NCBI GenBank assembly: GCA_022829145.1
Contig: CM040742.1
Coordinates: 10,911,131-10,975,130, forward strand
Reading direction: 5' to 3'
Origin: Albula goreensis
Lineage: Eukaryota > Chordata > Actinopteri > Albuliformes > Albulidae
DNA: 64,000 bases
Positions 47,401-59,286 of this stretch are shown piece after piece. The position numbers and the translations under genes were made by a program. Positions within the stretch are counted from its first letter, which is position 1. Each line of letters starts with the position of its first letter. The notes beneath the pieces are model-generated. The model was given only the letters and a program-made list of their open reading frames with translations. It did no database searches and was not told where the DNA came from.

Positions 47401-49747
47401 TCTCATAGAATAGAGAAAGAAGCGTTCAATTTTCAGAGATCTCATATGGATAATCTAGTGCGTCAGTTAGGCTGCTCTGCGTGGCTATAGCACTGCATTT
47501 AGAGTCACATTTGGTTTTGTTTCCCATATCTGATTTGTATCCTTACTTTACCCTGAGGTCTGAACAGTAAATAGTCACATGAAATCAATTTTTGTAAATC
47601 CAATTTTGACATTTTGCAGATGTTCTTTTCCAGAGCAGCTTTCAAAAATGCTGCCGTGATGGTTTAGGCAGTAAGCCGATGTGCTATCATTGCTAGCATC
47701 ACAGTTGATTGTGATTCATTTCATTAATGCCCAGCATCGTAAAAGTGTTGTGAAAGGTGCAAAATGAAGACACACCCAATGTTAGCTGTTATCAGCTCCA
47801 CTCTGAGGCTGTTTCCCACAGATTCACATGGTAACCAGCCTTTACCCTTTTAAAAAAAAAAAAAAAAAAAAAATCTTTCAGCTGTTTCTTCACACAGTAG
47901 ATGCAGTAAAAATCACATACTGCCAATGCCACTGGAAGAACATGCCATCAAATCATTTGGCTCATATATCTGCAAATCCCTTAACAGCCAGGGGAGGGCA
48001 ATAGAGTAAGGAGATGTAACGATTTTAACTCCTTTACCCCATTTTCTCCACCTCCAGCTATAGCCGGTAATGGCCCGAGCTTCCAGATGCAGGATTCACT
48101 ACAGATGTGTGCTTTTAATCCACAATCCACCTGAATCCCTGAGCGCAAGGTTATAAATGTATCCTAACCACAGTGAAAGGTCATGGTTCAGGATTTGTTG
48201 ATTTGTTTACAGATGCGCTGTAAAGGTGCATTTAGAGTCTACCCTGTCATTGTGATGGAGGCATGCAGCTTCATCACGAGCAGCCATGTCGCCAGCATGG
48301 CCCATCGCAAAAGGTTAAACTGAACCACATTTTCACATTTCACCGTCAAAACTAAGGAGGGTAAGGAGCCATTGTTTGTTTGGCTGAAACAAAGGAGGGT
48401 AAGGACCTATTGTTTGTTTAGCTGAAGATAAAATGGAAACAGGAATTTTCCCTATTTTTTTCCTTCTGTTAAGGCCAGACCAGAAAGCTGTGTGCCAAGC
48501 CGTGTTCTCAGTTTCTTATGAAGTACAAGACCTTTTATCTCTGAGTCCTTTTGTGCTTCCGCTGACTCTTATCTGAAACGTCCCAGCAGCTCGGGGGCTG
48601 TGATGGTGAGCGTGGGGTTATCTCTGTCATGGAGTAACACGGACAGGAAGGGCTATGAAACTGCTTCTTTTCTCTGGAGGAGTTTCCACCCAATGTGGCA
48701 CTGCTCATGTGATGTCAGAGACTCCTGATCTTCTGATTGGTTGACAGGACAAAGGTAGACACTCTAGCTGTTAATTCAGTCATGTATAATTGAGCACTGC
48801 CATTAGGTCAGCTGTTGTTAGGGCCTGTTCAAGCCTCGACAATGACAGCTAGACTTTCAAAGGCCCATTTGACTAATTTTGATGCTTTTTTTATCTCTTT
48901 ATCACATCATGTTGCTTGAGAATGGTGTTGTACAACGGTCCATGTTCAAAAATGTATGTCAGAGAAAGTATGAGTAATTGGACTGTGAAATTAAATTTTT
49001 GACTTCCTCGTCAAACAATTTCTCATGTGCTGTGAAGTATCTTCTTGTATATATGTGATGTTTCTATCCTGTTCAAAAACTTACTGAGTAAATAAAAGTC
49101 CAGTGTCATTTCTCTGAGCTTCCAATTATGAGAATTTGTTTGGATAAAATCAGGAGACAGGTTTGGCTAGAGTTTATATCTCCAAATTGTATTTTTCTCC
49201 AGCTCTCTTGGGGGTCTTACTATCCACGCTCTCTAACACTTTACCCTGAGAGTTGTGCTGTGGTCCAAGAAACAAAACAAACAGGACCATCAAAACACCA
49301 TTGGGGTGCACTATCTGATGTTTCTATCCCTTTGAAATTGTGCCCAAAATGGAGGCCAGACCCTGTTGGCTCAAGTCATTTTAGAGCTATTCACAACGGC
49401 TCCAACCTGCTAGTTTCCTCCCACACCATTGTATCCAAGCCCAGACTTCAGAAACTGGCTTGTGGCAAGGCTCAGACTGCCAGTGCTTGACTCTGGTCGT
49501 CAGGAGACAGAAAATTGCAGCACAATGAAGACGTGTGGAGCGTGTACGTAGCCTGGTGGTGTGGGCCAGTGCTCTCAGGGAAAATTACAGGCTAAAGGCT
49601 GCAGTTCATGGGGAAGTCCAGCCTGTTCTCCCTGCATTGAAATAGAGTAGGGATAACATGGTACAAGGATCTTGGGCAAAGGTGAACAAAATAACAGAAA
49701 GAGTAGAAAAGCAGATGTTCTCACAGAAGTTGTCGATAGAGAGAGAG

Positions 49748-49842
<95 letters not shown>

Positions 49843-50853
49843 CGATCTTGTCTCAGAGATAAATCTCTTTTCCAGATGTTACAGGTTTAAACTCCAGATG
49901 TCCTGAAGGTCTGGTTTTTCCCAGTCTGCACGTTTCTCATTTACCTCAATTTTCTCTCAAGAGTGATATGAAAGAAATGGATTCATAAGGATCAGCTGTG
50001 TGAAGATGTGTGATTGGTGCCTGTGACATGAATGAAATAGCGGTGTGTTTCTAAATTCACTGTTTTGGGGGTAGTGAGGGCAGTCCTGGCCCTCTCTGAT
50101 TCACTTTTATAACAGCCAGGGGCTGTATTTTCAGAGCCCACCATCTGGGAGCCATGAGAGCGCCCCGTGAACCCTCAGCCTCAGGGTCAGGCTGCCTCAG
50201 GATTGAGCGTCCTGTCTGTAGTATACACAGTGAAGCGTGCCATAGTAAGGCAGAAGTCATAAAGTCCACAAAATTGAATGACTGCATGCATCTGCAATTG
50301 TATTGTTAACGGCTGATATATAACATAGTAACAGAATGCACAAGATTACAGGTTTATCCATAAAAAGTGAATTTTTTTTCTTAAACATACATTGAGTTCT
50401 CAAACAATCCTTCAGAATTGGGTATGACCCCCCTCCCCTTTGTTGTTTTGAGCTCTCAAGTGCTTTACGTGTTTTTAGCCACATAAGTATGAAAAGTCTT
50501 TTCTAATTGTATGTTAATGGTTTTGCTTTAAAAGTTTGACTTTTATGACTTTGATTTTCATTTCCTCATGTTATCCCATGATAAAAATCATACTGTTATT
50601 GCATTATTGACACCAGTATTCATAGATCCAAGTCATTCCATGAGCCATTATTGCAAAAGGGAAATGAGTTTATTTACCAGGTTAAATAAGGGTAAAATAA
50701 GTAAATTACAAGTGTTATTTGGTAACTATTGAACTAGCTCCTGCAATTTCCTAACAGACTGAGGTCCCCACTGTCATCTGGCTTCCAGTTTCAGATAAAA
50801 GAATCAGAATCAGAAACAGAGATGATAAGATGTGAAAATGTGTGTTTTTTCAG
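44409..50853 (+). other. tpst1: Probable first intron of tpst1 (5' UTR), no other gene seen
   Basis: Bounded by the donor at 44409 and the TTTTTTCAG acceptor at 50853. Contains an A21-type run near 47851, a 38-bp duplication (48354-48428), a piece of the 42635-42905 repeat family, and a long GT microsatellite. No second gene recognised on either strand. Confidence 0.4.
49751..49840. repeat. (GT)45 microsatellite
   Basis: Uninterrupted GT run preceded by a short GA run, in the probable first intron of tpst1. Confidence 0.98.
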
Positions 50854-50963
50854 AGCCGGTGGAGATGGAGGCTCAGGAGAGAGCCGCACCCTGTTCCAGA
50901 ATATAGACCTTGAGGAAACCACCTCCCCCTCTCCCACCCAGCCCCATCTGGCCAGGCCCAGGG

Positions 50964-53900
50964 ATGATTGGGAAACTGAAGCACAACCTACTGCTAGGCT
51001 GCCTGGTGCTTAGCTCCATCAGTGTGCTCTACCTGGGCCGCCATGCTATGGAGTGCAGCAGCAGCCATGCCGGCTCTGACCACAGCCATGTTAGCTCTGA
51101 CTCTGCCATTGGGGGACACAACCTCACCGCTGGCAGTGGGGGCGTGGCCTATGGCAAGGACACACCCCTAATTTTTATTGGCGGCTTCCCTCGCAGTGGC
51201 ACGACGCTGATGAGGGCGATGCTGGACGCCCACCCTGAGGTGCGGTGCGGGGAGGAGACCCGGGTCATCCCCCGCGTGCTGGCCATGAAGCAGACCTGGA
51301 GCCGCTCAGGCCGGGAAAAGATGAGGCTGGATGAGGCCGGGGTGACCGACGAAGTGCTGGACTCTGCCATGAGGGCCTTCCTCTTGGAGGTCATCGTCAA
51401 GCACGGAGAGCCTGCCCCTTTCCTCTGCAACAAGGACCCCTTCGCCCTCAAATCCCTCTCCTACCTGGCCAAAATCTTCCCTCGCGCCAAGTTCGTTCAT
51501 CAATTTATTTAATCATACATTTTTAGTTTAAGTTGGAATAAAACATGATGGATAACTACATTGATTCCTGGTGTGAAATTGAAATTATGACAAAAGACTT
51601 GAGGTACTTTATTGATTATTTTTTTGCGACAGGAGACTAGGTGGTTGCAACCAAGGGTTTTAACTTTATAAATGATGTCATGAAGGTGAACTGCAAATGA
51701 TTTCCCAGGTTGGGTTCAGGCAGCAGTACAAGGGGGCATAGATGGAAATTAAAGGACAATTCCTGGTATCGCAAAGTTGTGATAGTAACTCTTGTAAATG
51801 CTTGCCAGGTGAAGTGGTAGAGGTTGATTCCCTTGAAGTGTTCAAGTCCAGGCTTGATGCAGTGCTGGACACTCTGTAGATTGTAGGTAAATAGTGACCC
51901 TAAATGTGCTAAATGGCCCCCTCTGTTCATGCTCTATTCCTATGTGAGCATTAGAGTCGGGTCGTGCTCACAATGAAGCACTGTAATGAGGTCTGTCCAT
52001 GTCATCCGCTCCAGGTTTGTCCTGATGCTTCGGGATGGCCGCGCTTCTGTACACTCCATGATCTCGCGCAAGGTGACCATCGCCGGGTTCGACCTGGGCA
52101 GCTACCGTGACTGCTTGACCAAGTGGAACCGCGCCATAGAGACCATGTATGACCAGTGCCTGGAGGTAGGGGGGCGGTGCCTGCCTGTGCGCTACGAGCT
52201 GCTGGTGCTGCACCCTGAGCAGTGGATGCGCCGCCTGCTCCGCTTCCTGGGGGTCCCCTGGGATGCGTCTGTGCTCCACCATGAGGACCTCATCGGCAAG
52301 GCCGGGGGTGTGTCCCTCTCCAAGTGAGTCCCCCCAAAAACTTCTTCTGATGATGGGAACTGCAGAAACCAGAAGGTCACAGCTTGTGGGGTGGCAGTGT
52401 AGTATAATTGTTAGGGAGCTGGGCTTGTAGCTCAGAGGTTACAGTGTAGTGTAATGGTTAGGGAGCTGGGCTTGTAGCTCAGAGGTTACAGTGTAGTATA
52501 ATGGTTAGGGAGCTGGGCTTGTAGCTCAGAGGTTACAGTGTAGTGTGATGGTTAGGGAGCTGGTCTTGTAGCTCAGACGTTACAGTGTAGTGTAATGGTT
52601 AGGGAGCTGGGCTTGTAGCTCAGAGGTTACAGTGTAGTGTAATGGTTAGGGAGCTGGTCTTGTAGCTCAGAGGTTACAGTGTAGTATAATGGTTAGGGAG
52701 CTGGGCTTGTAGCTCAGAGGTTACAGTGTAGTATAATGGTTAGGGAGCTGGGCTTGTAGCTCAGAGGTTACAGTGTAGTGTGATGGTTAGGGAGCTGGTC
52801 TTGTAGCTCAGACGTTACAGTGTAGTGTAATGGTTAGGGAGCTGGGCTTGTAGCTCAGAGGTTACAGTGTAGTGTAATGGTTAGGGAGCTGGTCTTGTAG
52901 CTCAGAGGTTACAGTGTAGTATAATGGTTAGGGAGCTGGGCTTGTAGCTCAGAGGTTACAGTGTAGTATAATGGTTAGGGAGCTGGGCTTGTAGCTCAGA
53001 GGTTACAGTGTAGTGTAATGGTTAGGGAGCTGGGCTTGTAGCTCAGAGGTTACAGTGTAGTATAATGGTTAGGGAGCTGGGCTTGTAGCTCAGAGGTTAC
53101 AGTGTAGTATAATGGTTAGGGAGCTGGGCTTGTAGCTCAGAGGTTAAAGTGTAGTATAATGGTTAGGGAGCTGGGCTTGTAGCTCAGAGGTTACAGTATA
53201 GTGTAATGGTTAGGGAGCTGGGCTTGTAGCTCAGAGGTTACAGTGTAGTATAATGGTTAGGGAGCTGGGCTTGTAGCTCAGAGGTTACAGTGTAGTATAA
53301 TGGTTAGGGAGCTGGGCTTGTAGCTCAGAGGTTACAGTGTAGTATAATGGTTAGGGAGCTGGGCTTGTAGCTCAGAGGTTACAGTGTAGTATAATGGTTA
53401 GGGAGCTGGGCTTGTAGCTCAGAGGTTACAGTGTAGTATAATGGTTAGGGAGCTGGGCTTGTAGCTCAGAGGTTACAGTGTAGTATAATGGTTAGGGAGC
53501 TGGGCTTGTAGCTCAGAGGTTACAGTGTAGTGTAATGGTTAGGGAGCTGGGCTTGTAGCTCAGAGGTTACAGTGTAGTATAATGGTTAGGAGCTGGGCTT
53601 GTAGCTCAGAGGTTACAGTGTAGTATAATGGTTAGGGAGCTGGGCTTGTAGCTCAGAGGTTACAGTGTAGTATAATGGTTAGGAGCTGGGCTTGTAGCTC
53701 AGAGGTTACAGTGTAGTGTAATGGTTAGGGAGCTGGGCTTGTAGCTCAGAGGTTACAGTGTAGTGTAATGGTTAGGGAGCTGGGCTTGTAGCTCAGAGGT
53801 TACAGTGTAGTATAATGGTTAGGGAGCTGGGATTGTAGCTCAGAGGTTACAGTGTAGTGTAATGGTTAGGGAGCTGGGCTTGTAGCTCAGAGGTTACAGT

Positions 53901-56900
53901 GTAGTGTAATGGTTAGAGAGCTGGGCTTGTAGCTCAGAGGTTACAGTGTAGTATAATGGTTAGGGAGCTGGGCTTGCAGCTCAGAGGTTACAGTGTAGTA
54001 TAATGGTTAGGGAGCTGGGCTTGTAGCTCAGAGGTTACAGTATAGTATAATGGTTAGGGAGCTGGGCTTGTAGCTCAGAGGTTACAGTATAGTGTAATGG
54101 TTAGGGAGCTGTGCTTGTAGCTCAGAGGTTACAGTGTAGTGTAATGGTTAGGGAGCTGGGCTTGTAGCTCAGAGGTTACAGTATAGTATAATGGTTAGGG
54201 AGCTGGGCTTGTAGCTCAGAGGTTACAGTATAGTGTAATGGTTAGGGAGCTGGGCTTGTAGCTCAGAGGTTACAGTATAGTATAATGGTTAGGGAGCTGG
54301 GCTTGAAGCTCAGAGGTTACAGTATAGTGTAATGGTTAGGGAGCTGGGTTTTGTAGAGTGCCCAGGTCTGCATTTGTGCAGTCAGAGCAGTTTTTGCACA
54401 GTCAGAGGAGTGTTTGCGCAGTCAGAGCAGTTTTTGCACAGTCAGAGGAGTGTTTGCGCAGTCAGAGCAGTGTTGCCTGCTGGTCTTTCTGTCCATTGCT
54501 GGACCCAGAGGCTTGTAAACCATCTTAAAAAAAATGAACACATGCACACACGCAGTCCAAAAGAAATAAAGCATCAAAGCGACATATTTTAAAACCTTGC
54601 ACACTTACTGTGTTCCTTCATGTCAAAACGTTAACCAAACATGGAATTAAATGTCCTTTGATTCGGGGGTGTAGTTTGTGTGTCATTTCTTTATATTTCC
54701 TGATTTACATGCCATTCTCCTAACCATGTGTCACTCGCATGATGTCTTTCCTTTTTTATCAAGCAATAAAACGATCCATATTTGTTCATTACACCGCAGC
54801 ATTCAGAAATAAAGTTTAACAAGCTGGAAGTAAGCTGCATGTTCTCCTGCCAGCCCAACCAGTTACAGAGACTTGTGTGTGCCTGTTCCTCCCTGTGCCT
54901 CCCTACCTCTCCCTCCCTCTCTCAGACTGACGGTTTATGAGTGTTAGGCTGTGTTGGCATGCTGGGTATCTCGGGGTTTCAGTAGCATGCTTGTTTGTTG
55001 CTGCTGAGGGGCCCATCCTGCTAAGACCCTGTTCCAGTGTGTGGATACGGCCCCGCAGTCTGGTGACCAATCAGTGAGGCAAATTCAAATTCACCTTCCA
55101 TCCCTCTTTCTGCTCCCTCCTTCCTCTCCTCCTCTCACTCCATCTCTTTTCTGGTGGCACCCCTTCTGGGTGTAATTTCTTTGCTTTGTCTTTCCTCCAG
55201 TGCCCCCTACTGGCGGGGCATGCAGTGGGAGCTCACACCTAGCAGGAGTCTCACAGAAATCACAGCTGCACCGCAGGCATATTTTCTGGGCAGTTTAATC
55301 ACATTACTTCTGCCTCAGCTGCTGCGGGACAGTGGATGTATTTTTAATTCAGCACACTCTGCACCAAGCACATGACAAATAGTTACAGGAAATCCCTGGG
55401 CGGCTGTAGCTTTTGTGGCTCAGCTGTTTCCACTAAGTCCAGTAAGATTGCAGCAGCAGACCTCCCTGTAACTCTGTCTCCAGTGCAGGGTTGAGGTGGG
55501 ACACTGCCACTGTGCCCTTGGCCTAGGTAAAGCATCCATCTGTCTGAAGGTATTAAATGCGGTTTTATATTAGTCACTCTGGGTAGGTGTGTATGCTACC
55601 TGCCTAAATGGGTGTTGTGACTCCTCTGTGTCCCCTTGGTGCGTCCTGCAGAGTGGAGAGGTCCACGGACCAGGTGGTGCGTCCAGTGAATGTGGACGCC
55701 CTGTCCAAGTGGGTGGGGCACATCCCGGAGGATGTGCTGAAGGACATGCCCCTGATTGCGCCCATGCTGGCTCGTCTCGGCTACGACCCCCTTGCCAATC
55801 CCCCCAACTACGGCAAGCCAGACCCCCAGGTCCTGGACAACACCCGCAGGGTACGTGCTTTGTGCAGCCAGCGCTGCTACATGTGCTGTGTGTGTGTGTG
55901 TGTGTGCACACATATCTGCACGCCTATGTCTGTTCATGCCAGTGCATATGTGTTTGTGTCTGAGTGTGTGTCATTAGGTGTGTATTACTGTGTGCTCATG
56001 CATGTGAGTGTTTGCACCAGCCGTGCGCTGGCTAGAATGTGTGAACCCCAGCTCTGTCCCAGCACAACCTGAACTGAGTGAGAGAGGAGGAATACACATG
56101 GAAACCTTTAAAACCTATTGTTCTGTAAAATCCCCAATTTTACATCAGGCTGGCAAAGATGAAACTGGAGGGAAGCCAAGGGTCCATTAAAATGCAGCTA
56201 CTGCAGTAACTCCTTTTCTCTCCCTCCCTCGTCTCTCTCTGTGTCTCTATCAGTCTGTCTCTGTCTCTGTCCCTCTCCCTCTCTTTTTCTTTCCTGATCT
56301 TTGCCTCTCTCTGTCTGTCTGTCTCTCTCACCCCTGTCTAATGAGCTGTCTCTCAAACAGTATTCCCTAAGCATGCACAATACATGCTGTTTACATCATA
56401 CAATAAATTACTCAAAACAAAAAATGCAATTATGACCATTTCAATAATTATGATTATGAAGTAAGTTTGGTCACCATTATGTACATGTTGTACTCTTCCA
56501 AACATGTGTTACTGTCTGTCTGTCTCTACCACTGTCTGTCTGTCTCTGTCTTTTTCTCCCCATCCCTTTCTCCCACCCTCACTCCTCCTCTTTCTCCTTC
56601 TTTTTGTCCCTCTGTCTCTATTGCAGTCTCTCTCTGTCTCTCTTCCACACACTAAACCTCTGTCTATTTGCCTATCTGTCTGAGGGGCGGGTCTCCCCTG
56701 GGCTTGTTATCCTGTCCCTAACGGACTAGCCAATCACAGCAGCCCCTCAGGGAGACTGATTTACTGATTCTGCTGTTTCCATGGTGTTTAACCATCCCTC
56801 ACCCCAGGAAACCCGAGCCGAGCTGGGGGGAAAAAATCATACAGCAGTTCAGATGCTGTTTTGCAAATGGCTGCTTTGTGGCACATAATTTACCCCAAAA

Positions 56901-59286
56901 TGAAAGATTCACGGACAAATCCAGAGCGAACGTAAGTGCATTCAACTGATTGTTATGAAGAATTGTGCCCGACCGAGCTAACAGCATGCTCAGATCATTG
57001 ATGTTTGCATCATCAACAATAACGCATTCAGAATATTCCCTAATAATAAAATCATAACCAAAACAACCATAATCCGAACCACACAATATGATTACCTCAG
57101 TCTGAATGAAGATGCAGTGTGGACAGGTGACTCGTTATCCTGCACCAGAATAAGCCCACAGTTCCTAACATTAGGCATTGTTCTCTCTGCTTCTAGCACT
57201 GTCAGGAGCTCTTCTTTGGCACTGAAAGCTGATTTAGTGTTCATTGACAGTAGTTTTGTTTTCACTTGTTTGCGGTAGAGGACCTTATCCAGTGTTTGTG
57301 TTAGATTTTTGTTGGCAGTTACCTCTCTTGTGCTTTGATACTTCGTTTAAGATGAAGACCCCCAGTAGGCTTGTGGTAATCTGTTTAAGCTCTGCTTGCT
57401 GCTCTGTTCTGTGAATGCTCTTTGGCGGCGAGCTTTGACAGGCAGACCTGTTCATGTTTCAGCAGAGTAGAGTAATGAGGGGGATCTGTAATGCCTGTGT
57501 TCTTAGAAGGTGGTGGGATAGATATTGTAAGACTTAGTAGTGTCTGTAGGCTAATTTATCGTATGTACACGGGTGTGTGCCTCATATGTATCTCTAATTT
57601 ATCTGTAGTCTCTGTACCTGAGAAATGAACCGGCATTTCAGGGACTGAATGTTTAACTTGAGTGTATCTCATGCACCTGGTGACGGGCTTCAGTTTTTAA
57701 ACCTTCGACATGTATTTATTTATGTAATTGCACATACATAATCATCAACTCCGCTGGGGAAACAGTTTTGTGTTTCAAAAAAGTGCTGTTTTAGATGTAG
57801 GCTATTTATCTTCCGTAAGCACCAGCTGTGAAGTGTAGCTTTGAGGTTTTGCTCTTAGACACTTGCCAAAAGAGAGAGGATCTTGGGCATTTTTGACAAC
57901 TCACGATCGAACGATCGACATTGATGGGCTGCCCGAACGCTGCTTGTTACCATGGAGACATGCATGTTTAGATCAATAGCACAATTCTCACTTTCTCTCT
58001 CACACACACACCCCGTCCTCTGTAATCAGGTGTGTAGGAGAGAAATACAGCAGCACGAGGCCCTGTTTTTGTCTCTTGCCCCATGGAGGAGTCAGTCTCC
58101 GGCGCAGTGCTCCAGGAGCTGCTGCGTACAGTCTCGTACACGTGTGTGAGCACAGGCTCTGACAACTGCTTAACCAGTTCACCCTGGACTGATCTCTCAC
58201 TCATTCAGCAGGCTGGTAAACAGACACGTTAAGGCCTACATTCATTCAAAAACACACAATCTCTTTAAGGACAGACTCAGTTTAATCAGAATGGACTATT
58301 GTCTAAACAGACATTATTCCTATTTTAATGTGAAAAGAACACATTCCAAACATTATTGTGTCTCCTTTAAAAAACACACTTTTTCAATGTAAACCATTTT
58401 GATTGAATTATTTATTGGTTTTATTGTTTTTATTTCCAGTTTTCCATTTATATTTAGTAAGTAACTGCACAGTTGACAACATGTTGACAGCTAAAGGTGA
58501 GTCACACATACACTGATCCACACTTCCCAGAAGATATTTTCCATACACAGATCATGGATTCACTTCATTTTGCATAGTGCTTTTAGAATGCAGTGCCATA
58601 AAAGGGTGATTGTTCTAAAGTGAGAGAGAGACAGATACTGAGAGAGAGAGAGAGAGAGATGGAGAAGGAGGATTATGAGTTGAAAGGCAATGATAGAGTT
58701 GTTGGAATGAGGTGACCAGCATCTCTTTTTTTATGTTGAAGGCATTTTTGACAGCCGCAAAAAATGCTTTTGTGCCTTTGATTGGTTACGTGTCCTGTTT
58801 TTAGATTTGAGAAGATCTAAGTGGATGCTCGCTTTTTAGATCGGAGCGTTTCCTTGGCAACTGAGCCTTGTGTATTCCGCATGCGTGGCTAATGTGGTCT
58901 GGTAACGGGGTGAAGTGCAGACTGAATTCAGAAATAAGATGCAGCAGCAAATCAAAGCACATTACAGCTCGGAGCCCTTAAAGTCTGGCCTGCTTTGGCC
59001 TCTGAAGAACAGTTTTGGGCACACAAGCGCCACTTAGTGGCGGGTATTAGGATTGCATGTATTTTGAAGACAATGTGTTTGAGTGTTGGGGAATAGACGC
59101 ACTGTGTGCGAGAGTGACAGGTGTGAAGTCATGTTCTGTTATTGATAGTCATTAGCAATTATAAACAGAGTTCTACAATAGCAACTAAGAGGAAGAGATT
59201 AGGTTTCTGTTTTAAAGTTCTCCTCTCATCTCTTCCCCATTTCCCTGCAGCTGCAGAAGTCACCAGAGGGCCTTGATCCCAGTTAA
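50964..59286 (+). CDS. tpst1: Protein-tyrosine sulfotransferase 1
   Basis: Type II Golgi membrane enzyme that moves sulfate from PAPS to tyrosines of secreted and membrane proteins. Coding exons: 50964-51490, 52015-52323, 55652-55850, 59251-59286; 356 residues. The 5' part of the first coding exon starts at 50854 after a TTTTTTCAG acceptor. [15 protein letters not shown] begins a cytosolic tip and signal anchor (about 8-25). A Ser/Gly-rich stem follows, with an N-glycosylation site (N53-L-T). The 5'-PAPS loop is [13 protein letters not shown] (73-85), where relatives have GGVP. The acidic [11 protein letters not shown] (94-104) carries the catalytic glutamate. [20 protein letters not shown] and KAGGVSLSK are family hallmarks. 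The donor after exon 1 (AA|GTTCGT) is weak but phase and homology require it. The last exon ([11 protein letters not shown]) is short and unlike the mammalian tail; it fits frame and acceptor but is less certain than the rest. A tpst1-like fish paralogue is possible. Confidence 0.92.
52394..54351. repeat. 47-bp minisatellite of tRNA-SINE-like origin, about 42 copies
   Basis: Unit of the type CAGTGTAGTATAATGGTTAG, GGAGCTGGGCTTGTAGCTCA, GAGGTTA, in the tpst1 intron between exons ending 52323 and starting 55652. The first unit is preceded by GGGTGGCAGTGT, and the unit resembles the A-box half of a tRNA-derived SINE head, without the B box. Near the start, variant units (TGTGATGG with CTGGTCTTG and CAGACGTTA) recur exactly 235 bases apart (52536 and 52771), that is, five units. 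Confidence 0.93.
54379..54475. repeat. 20-bp tandem repeat, about 5 copies
   Basis: GTCAGAGCAGTTTTTGCACA alternates with GTCAGAGGAGTGTTTGCGCA, a 40-bp higher unit. Begins directly after the 47-bp array. Confidence 0.9.
55851..59250 (+). other. tpst1: Last intron of tpst1
   Basis: Starts GTACGT and ends CCCTGCAG. Holds CT-rich low complexity (56210-56340, 56510-56650) and a GA run (58620-58662). No copy of the mammalian-type tail exon (KGEFQLPDFL) is visible in it. Confidence 0.55.

Noticed and set aside
52394-54351. Possible CRISPR-like array
   Set aside because: Units are directly adjacent without unique spacers; this is a eukaryotic tandem repeat.
55570-55620. Another L2 LINE tail (CACTCTGGGTAGG)
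   Set aside because: The likeness is short and lacks the TAATG repeats of a true tail.
58031-58150. A possible tpst1 tail exon starting VCRREIQ after TAATCAG
   Set aside because: Slight likeness to the mammalian VYKGEFQ, but the rest does not match and the 59251 exon gives a cleaner end.
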